Source: Lonsdalea britannica (GTDB lineage: Bacteria; Pseudomonadota; Gammaproteobacteria; Enterobacterales; Enterobacteriaceae). Taken from it: a stretch of DNA of 17,965 nucleotides. The stretch is from NCBI RefSeq assembly GCF_946477055.1, contig NZ_CAMKXG010000041.1, positions 1 to 17,965 on the forward strand, read 5' to 3'. The notes under the pieces were generated by a model. That model was not told the DNA's origin. It saw nothing but the letters and a program-made list of their open reading frames with translations, and ran no database searches. This document shows, piece after piece, positions 13,490 through 17,965 of this stretch. Position numbers and translations under genes: made by a program. Each line of letters opens with the position of its first letter. The stretch's first letter is position 1.

Positions 13490-14713
13490 TTATAAATCCA
13501 GCAATTCATCAGCCCAGAGGGTGGCTTCGGTGATCAGGTCCAGCATCTGCTGTTCATTAATGTCCATCATCTCCATATAGGTGTTCACCTGCTCCCAGTT
13601 TTGCTTTTCATAATAAGAAATGATGCTTAAATAGCGCGCCAATTCCCCGGCGTTGTCCATCAGCGCGCCTTTGATATGCGACGACACGGGGATTTGCTCC
13701 AGCAACAAATCCATCGGTGAATCCAGAATGGCGTCCAGCATCGAAAAAAGGCCGCACAAAAAGGCCTCGAAGGGATCTTCGCGGCCGTGCAGGCGGATCG
13801 ACAACAGTTCACAGAATTTCCCCCGGATCAGACTCATACGATAGAGCTCGCAGGATTTATCCTTGCTCCCCATCGTGATGCTGATCAGCGAAATAAATCG
13901 CCGTAATTCCCGTTGCCCCAGAAATATAGCGATGCTGCGAAACGACATGGAGGTCGTGATGGCGGAGAGGTTGGCCTTGTAGCGGAAATTGTTGAAATAC
14001 CGCATCAGCTTGTAGGCCAGCGATAAGTCGCTGTTGATCAGGCGTTCAATTCGGTCGTAGTTAAGCTCCCGCTCGTTGGCTTCTTTAAGCAGCTGAATGG
14101 CGTTTTTATGATCGTTGGAAAGCCGCTTGGCTTTGAACATCTGCGGGTGGCTGAAGAAGTAGCCCTGAAATAGCGTAAATCCCATCGCCTTGACGCGCAG
14201 GAACTGCTCGTTGGTCTCGACTTTTTCAGCCAGATAGCTGAGGTGCTTGTGCCGCAGCGTGCTGATATAGCGACCAATCTCTTCGAAAGTCGACTGCTGC
14301 AGGTCAAACTTGATGATATCCACATAAGGCAAAAAACGATCCCAACTGGGGTCCATGCTGAAATCATCCAGCGCCAGCGTGAACCCCTTTCTCTTCAGCC
14401 GTTTCACGGCCGCAAACAGTTCTTCATCCGGCGTGGAATTTTCGAGTATTTCAATCACGACTTTATCCGCCGGTAATATTTCCGCCTGACCGTCGATAAG
14501 CAGCTGATACGGAAAATTAATATAGCTGGGGTGGTCACCGGTCAATTTATTCAATGGGGTGGTGAGAAATTGTTCTGATATTAGCTGGGCGGTGGCATAT
14601 TCCGGGCTGACGTCAGGAAATTTATTGGTAATACCTTGGCGAAACAAAAGCTCATAAGCTACGGGTTGTAAGCGCTGGTCTAAAATGGGTTGCCGTGCAA
14701 CGAACGAATACAT
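13490..14713 (-). CDS. EAL-HDOD domain protein (YuxH/CdgJ-like signalling protein)
   Basis: Cytoplasmic signalling protein, 407 residues. Residues 1-190 are an EAL-like domain (cyclic-di-GMP phosphodiesterase fold). It keeps E21 in YELLFR, N66, E88 and E91 in VIEILE, D116/D117 in ALDDFS, K135, E163 in AEKVET and Q183 in FQGYFF. The loop after DDF, normally GTG-like, reads SMDPSWDR, so catalysis is doubtful. Residues about 200-395 are an HDOD domain, an HD-like fold without the catalytic metal site, with INSDLSLAYKLMRYFNN as its helix block. In Vibrio the related CdgJ affects motility. The position divergent to cheV fits such a role here, which is inference. The start is supported by TGGAGG at 14720-14725 on the minus strand, 6 bases upstream. 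No sensor or membrane domain. Downstream hairpins at 13312-13369 separate it from csoR. Confidence 0.9.
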   Translation of the reverse strand: MYSFVARQPILDQRLQPVAYELLFRQGITNKFPDVSPEYATAQLISEQFLTTPLNKLTGDHPSYINFPYQLLIDGQAEILPADKVVIEILENSTPDEELFAAVKRLKRKGFTLALDDFSMDPSWDRFLPYVDIIKFDLQQSTFEEIGRYISTLRHKHLSYLAEKVETNEQFLRVKAMGFTLFQGYFFSHPQMFKAKRLSNDHKNAIQLLKEANERELNYDRIERLINSDLSLAYKLMRYFNNFRYKANLSAITTSMSFRSIAIFLGQRELRRFISLISITMGSKDKSCELYRMSLIRGKFCELLSIRLHGREDPFEAFLCGLFSMLDAILDSPMDLLLEQIPVSSHIKGALMDNAGELARYLSIISYYEKQNWEQVNTYMEMMDINEQQMLDLITEATLWADELLDL

Positions 14714-15159
14714 AAGAAACCTCCAGACTGAAAAAGGTAAAAAGAGGTAACTGGATCCTTATTAACAAATTATTCCCTGTAATATTATTTTGTCCCTATA
14801 TAGCCGGAGGGGCAGTACCATCTTCCTTCAACAATTCTAACAGTGTTTTGATATTTTTCTGGCGGATGCCCCTGTTTTCAATCGACTATCCTCAACGGTT
14901 TCTCACGTAGAGTCGCCGCCAGCATAGCCGCAGCCCTTGGCGGGTGGGGGCATGTCGCGCTACCCACTTGATTCCAGACGGATTTAACAGACTAATAAAT
15001 TTTTTTTAAGAAACGCCCGGCCAGGCGTATTAAGGTTATCTCTATGGGTATGATTGATAATGACGCCATTCAACGCTGATGAAATCCTCGTCGCAGGGAC
15101 TTTTTTCCTTCAATAATCATTATTACCTGAAGGATAAAAAAAGACGGCTATTGTTAGCA
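14714..15159. other. Divergent intergenic region between the EAL-HDOD gene and cheV
   Basis: No gene is visible. It holds the ribosome-binding site of the EAL-HDOD gene and an AT-rich stretch at 14755-14800 that could contain its promoter, though no convincing -35/-10 or FliA site can be named on the minus strand. A run of nine T at 14999-15007 and a short hairpin ACGCC-N6-GGCGT at 15013-15028 have no obvious role. Confidence 0.6.
15112..15124. promoter_or_regulatory. AT-rich palindrome, possible Fur-like operator
   Basis: AATAAT C ATTATT is a perfect 6-1-6 palindrome. It matches 11 of 13 positions of the central part of the Fur box (GATAAT C ATTATC), but the third hexamer expected of a full 19-base box is absent on the left. 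It lies 35 bases upstream of the FliA promoter. Plausible but unproven. Confidence 0.3.
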
Positions 15160-15186
15160 TATAGTTTTCATTTCTACAGCCGATAA
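15160..15186 (+). promoter_or_regulatory. FliA (sigma-28) promoter of cheV
   Basis: TATAGTTT (15160-15167), 11 bases, then GCCGATAA (15179-15186). Against the enterobacterial flagellar class 3 consensus TAAAGTTT-N11-GCCGATAA this is 15 of 16 bases at the exact spacing. Transcription would begin near 15193 and give a leader of about 125 bases before cheV. It ties cheV to the flagellar regulon. Confidence 0.9.
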
Positions 15187-15317
15187 CAGGCAAGAGTAAC
15201 TTGAATAAAATGACTGAGTGCACGCGGCTTTGGCCGGATGTCGTTGATTAAGCGCTTATCGACTTGTTACGACGGCCGGCCGGACATTAATGAAGTATTC
15301 GTATTATTGAGGACTGC

Positions 15318-16277
15318 ATGGATAATTTTCAGAAAGATATCGATGAGAGGACCAACCTCACATCCGCCAACAAGTTTGAACTTCTTTTGTTCAGATTGGG
15401 AGGCTCCGAGCTGCAGGGGGGCAAATCCGAGCTGTTCGGCATCAACGTCTTCAAGCTGCGTGAAATTGTTCCCATGCCGTCGTTGACCAAAGCTGTGGGT
15501 ATGAAACCGCCTATGATGGGGATGGTGAATATCCGCGGACAGGTTATTCCCGTGATCGATCTTCCTGCGGTGGCCGGATGTAAGCCGGAAACCGGGCTGA
15601 ATATTTTGCTGGTGACGGAGTACGCGCGCAGCACGCAGGCGTTTGCGGTCGAGTCCGTCGACGATATCGTCCGTCTTGACTGGAGCCAGGTGCTGACCGC
15701 CGAGGCGGGCGTCGGCAGCAGCTACATCACCAGTATTGCACGGTTGGATAGCGATAAAGAGAGTAACAATCTGGCGCTGGTGCTGGACGTTGAGCAGATT
15801 CTGCACGACATGATCCCAGTCGACCGCGATATTCATATCAATGATATGGAAAACAAAGCGTTCCCGATCAAACCCGGTTCGGTAGCGATTGTCGCCGAAG
15901 ACTCCAAGGTGGCGCGTTCGCTGCTGGAGCAGGGACTGGAACTGATGAAGATCCCCGGTCAGATGCATGTCACGGGTCAGGAAGCGTGGAATAAAATCCA
16001 GCTGATGGCGAAACAGGCGCAGGCAGAAAACGTGCCGATTTCCGATAAGATCGCGTTCGTGCTGACCGACCTGGAAATGCCCGAAATGGACGGCTTTACG
16101 CTGACGCGTCACATCAAGGGCGACCCATACCTGAAGCATATTCCGGTGATCATCCACTCCTCGCTGTCGGGGAGCGCCAACGAAGATCACGTACGCAAAG
16201 TCGGCGCCGACGCTTATGTCGCGAAGTTCGAAATCAATGAACTGGCGGCTGCGGTTCAGAGCGTGCTGGTGAAGTAA
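15318..16277 (+). CDS. cheV: Chemotaxis coupling and response protein CheV
   Basis: CheW-receiver fusion of 319 residues, the usual CheV length. Residues about 15-170 are the CheW-like domain that links receptors to CheA (FGINVFKLREIVPMP, NIRGQVIPVIDL and FAVESVDDIVRLDW). Residues about 187-319 are a receiver: acidic pair E194/D195 in VAEDSKVAR, phosphoacceptor Asp251 in VLTDLEMPEMDGF, Ser281/Ser282 in IIHSSLSG and Lys303 in YVAKFE. All key receiver residues are present, so phosphorylation by CheA is expected and probably tunes receptor coupling. The start is backed by GAGGA (15309-15313), 4 bases before the ATG. Driven by the FliA promoter at 15160-15186. It stands alone, not in a che operon. 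Absent from E. coli K-12 but present in Salmonella and many plant-associated enterobacteria. Confidence 0.96.
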   Translation: MDNFQKDIDERTNLTSANKFELLLFRLGGSELQGGKSELFGINVFKLREIVPMPSLTKAVGMKPPMMGMVNIRGQVIPVIDLPAVAGCKPETGLNILLVTEYARSTQAFAVESVDDIVRLDWSQVLTAEAGVGSSYITSIARLDSDKESNNLALVLDVEQILHDMIPVDRDIHINDMENKAFPIKPGSVAIVAEDSKVARSLLEQGLELMKIPGQMHVTGQEAWNKIQLMAKQAQAENVPISDKIAFVLTDLEMPEMDGFTLTRHIKGDPYLKHIPVIIHSSLSGSANEDHVRKVGADAYVAKFEINELAAAVQSVLVK

Positions 16278-16299
16278 ACGCCAATCACGACCCGCTAAA

Positions 16300-16333
16300 C
16301 TCCGGCCACATCACGCTTGCGATGTGGCCGGAG
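16300..16333. terminator. Strong stem-loop between cheV and the MFS gene
   Basis: CTCCGGCCACATC (16300-16312) pairs perfectly over 13 bases with GATGTGGCCGGAG (16321-16333), loop ACGCTTGC. It lies 22 bases after the cheV stop. No U-run follows on the plus strand. On the minus strand TTT follows, so it may serve both converging genes or mainly stabilise the cheV mRNA end. Confidence 0.65.
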
Positions 16334-16435
16334 ACATCGCCTTCCCTGACGCACTGTCCCCCACATTCCGCCTTTGGCGTGACAACGCTAAAATCTCATC
16401 ACTGACGTCTGTCGAACCGGTGCCTCTTACCACGT

Positions 16436-17845
16436 TTATTCATTCACGACCGAGTGGGCGAGGACTAACCGACGCCGTCTTAGATTCAGTATCAATGCAA
16501 TCAGACTGAAGCCAATCGATGCCGACAGGGCGAGATAAGCGCCTTCGCTGGCGGACAGAGAGAAGCACAGCCCGGCCAGCGCAGCGCCCCACGTTTGTCC
16601 ATTCACGCGGGCGGCCGCCTGCATCCCGCCCGCGGCTCCGCTGCGGCTGCGCGGTGGGGCTGAGAGCATGTCGCGGCTGTTCGGCGACTGGAAAAAACCA
16701 AACCCGACGCCGGCTAAAAACAGCCCGCAGAGCAGCCAGAGATCCATGGCGCCGTGCGGCAACGCCACAATCAGTACCAGCCCGATAATTTGCAGACCGG
16801 CGCCGATGGCGCACAGGCTCCCGGCCTGAACCCGGTCAACGAACGAAGACAGACCGAGATTCGCCAGCGACGATCCGACAGGCCACGCCGTCATCAGCAG
16901 ACCGGTCTGCACGATAGTTCGGCCGAGCGAATGCTGCATATAAAAGGGCAGGGCGACAAATGCGCACATTTGCGCCGCAAACATGCAAAACGACGCGGCG
17001 ATTGCCCAGCGAAAGCGCGGGATCTTGAACAGATCGAGCGGCAGCAGGGGCGACGCGTCGCCGAGGCAGCGTTTCACCAACCGCCACAGACATATCGCGG
17101 CGGACAGAATTAGCGTCAAGGCCAGTGCGGGGGACTCATTAAGCTCATTGAGACCGATCACCCCAAGGCTCATGCCCAACGCATTGAGCACGATGGCCTG
17201 CAGGTCGAACCTGCGCGGCTGACGCGGCGTCATGGGCAGCGCGCGGGCGCAGATCAGGGCCAAGACACCGATGGGGAAGTTGATGACAAACAGCCATTCC
17301 CACGGGGCGACGGAGAGCACCGCAGCGCATATGGAAGGCCCGGCGGCAGAGGAAGCGGTCACGACAAACGCATTGCGCGCGAGCCCCCGGCCGAACGTTT
17401 TCGCCGGGTAGGTATGACGTAACAGCGCTGACGTACAGCACATGATGGCTGCCGCGCCTATGCCCTGAATGATGCGCGCGGCGATCAGGCCGGACATGGA
17501 GTCGGCCAGCGCGCAGCCTAAGGATGACAAGGTAAATACCACCACGCCCGCGCTGAACACTTTTCGGTAGCTGATGAATTCGCCCAGCGCGGCCATCGGC
17601 AGCAGCGTGGCGATGATGGCGAGCTGATAGCCATTGACGACCCACACTGAGGTCTGCGCGCTGGCATTCAATGAGTGTGCGATGGTAGGGAGCGCGACAT
17701 TCGCTAACGTGCCATCAAGCACGCTCAGTACGACAGCAAGAGAGACGGACAGGATAGCCCACACCCGCCGTGAACCGGGAATGCCCTCTTCCTGAGAGGG
17801 GATGGACGTCTGTGCAGGGGACGAAGGTTTCATTGGTACGAACAT
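16436..17845 (-). CDS. DHA2-family MFS drug exporter (YebQ/SmvA-like)
   Basis: Predicted 14-helix proton-driven multidrug exporter of the inner membrane, 469 residues. Marks: LDGTLANVALPTIA in helix 1 (43-56, motif D1 of this family), LGEFISYRKVF (about 87-97, the helix 2-3 motif A, in degenerate form), RIIQGIG (124-130), the AGPSICAAVLS stretch of motif C type, and GFGFFQSPNSRD late in the protein. The sequence follows E. coli YebQ through most of its length as I remember it; SmvA and QacA are more distant relatives. The N-terminal 26 residues are polar and variable. The start is uncertain: the ATG at 17845 has a GGAG directly against it, and the second ATG at 17833 has the same GGAG 12 bases upstream. 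It converges on cheV. No adjacent TetR-type regulator is visible in the window. Substrate unknown. Confidence 0.9.
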   Translation of the reverse strand: MFVPMKPSSPAQTSIPSQEEGIPGSRRVWAILSVSLAVVLSVLDGTLANVALPTIAHSLNASAQTSVWVVNGYQLAIIATLLPMAALGEFISYRKVFSAGVVVFTLSSLGCALADSMSGLIAARIIQGIGAAAIMCCTSALLRHTYPAKTFGRGLARNAFVVTASSAAGPSICAAVLSVAPWEWLFVINFPIGVLALICARALPMTPRQPRRFDLQAIVLNALGMSLGVIGLNELNESPALALTLILSAAICLWRLVKRCLGDASPLLPLDLFKIPRFRWAIAASFCMFAAQMCAFVALPFYMQHSLGRTIVQTGLLMTAWPVGSSLANLGLSSFVDRVQAGSLCAIGAGLQIIGLVLIVALPHGAMDLWLLCGLFLAGVGFGFFQSPNSRDMLSAPPRSRSGAAGGMQAAARVNGQTWGAALAGLCFSLSASEGAYLALSASIGFSLIALILNLRRRRLVLAHSVVNE

Positions 17846-17922
17846 CTCCAGGCCGCAGTCCTGAAGACGAGAACGGCACTTTTCTAATAAGTCTGCTTAA
17901 TCGATATGAACGTTAACGGCTT

Positions 17923-17952
17923 AAAAATAAAAGGGAAGCGCTGGGCTTCCCT
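17923..17952 (-). terminator. Rho-independent terminator of a minus-strand gene to the right
   Basis: AGGGAAGC (17932-17939), loop GCTGG, GCTTCCCT (17945-17952). On the minus strand the hairpin is followed by TTTTATTTTT (17923-17932), a good U-tract. It therefore ends a gene located beyond the window and separates it from the MFS gene, whose promoter must lie within 17846-17930. Confidence 0.85.
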
Positions 17953-17965
17953 GTGGTCTCATTAT

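Noticed and set aside
15238..15486. Plus-strand ORF overlapping the start of cheV
   Set aside because: It runs out of frame through the CheW domain of cheV and has no family features.
15267..16190. Minus-strand ORF of 307 codons inside cheV
   Set aside because: Shadow frame rich in His, Arg and Gln. The plus-strand cheV is complete with all receiver residues.

Overview
The window reads as chromosomal DNA of a motile, GC-rich gamma-proteobacterium, most likely a member of the Enterobacterales. HisQ, HisM and HisP closely follow the E. coli/Salmonella histidine transporter as I remember it. A CheV coupling protein sits behind a textbook enterobacterial FliA promoter, and the last transporter resembles E. 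coli YebQ. CheV and the CsoR-type copper operon are not E. coli-like. A plant-associated genus of the Dickeya/Brenneria group would fit, but that is an inference from layout and base composition, not a proven identity.

Layout. 1-2027 (+): end of a his ABC importer operon (hisQ, truncated by the window edge, then hisM and hisP), closed by a terminator at 2038-2062. 2125-9139 (-): a tightly coupled five-gene operon, read right to left. It encodes a Tat-type substrate-binding protein, two Dpp/Opp-type permeases, a fused double ATPase and a 674-residue S15/CocE-type alpha/beta hydrolase. Three of its four junctions overlap by 1-4 bases. 9140-10203: about 1.1 kb of mostly non-coding, partly AT-rich DNA with a 14-bp direct repeat. 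10204-13306 (+): a copper-efflux operon, copA-copZ-csoR, preceded by a CsoR-type operator. 13312-13369: two stem-loops between converging genes. 13490-14713 (-): an EAL-HDOD protein. 14714-15317: a divergent intergenic region with the FliA promoter of cheV. 15318-16277 (+): cheV. 16436-17845 (-): a DHA2-family MFS exporter. 17923-17952: the terminator of a minus-strand gene lying beyond the right edge.

How the genes work together. The his genes import histidine and basic amino acids. The minus-strand operon looks like a complete capture, import and hydrolyse unit for an unidentified peptide- or ester-like substrate. The hydrolase has no signal peptide and is translationally coupled to the ATPase, so it probably acts on the imported molecule in the cytoplasm. 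In the copper operon the repressor (CsoR) is encoded with the exporter (CopA) and chaperone (CopZ). The operator closely resembles the form I remember for Bacillus subtilis copZA, unlike the CueR control familiar from E. coli. The EAL-HDOD protein and CheV are divergently transcribed neighbours, suggesting a motility/chemotaxis locus.

The most unusual points are the Gram-positive-style CsoR copper operon (with an extra N-terminal CxxC in CsoR), the importer-hydrolase operon of unknown substrate, and the AT-rich gap between them. I found no rRNA, tRNA, CRISPR array, insertion sequence or phage gene.
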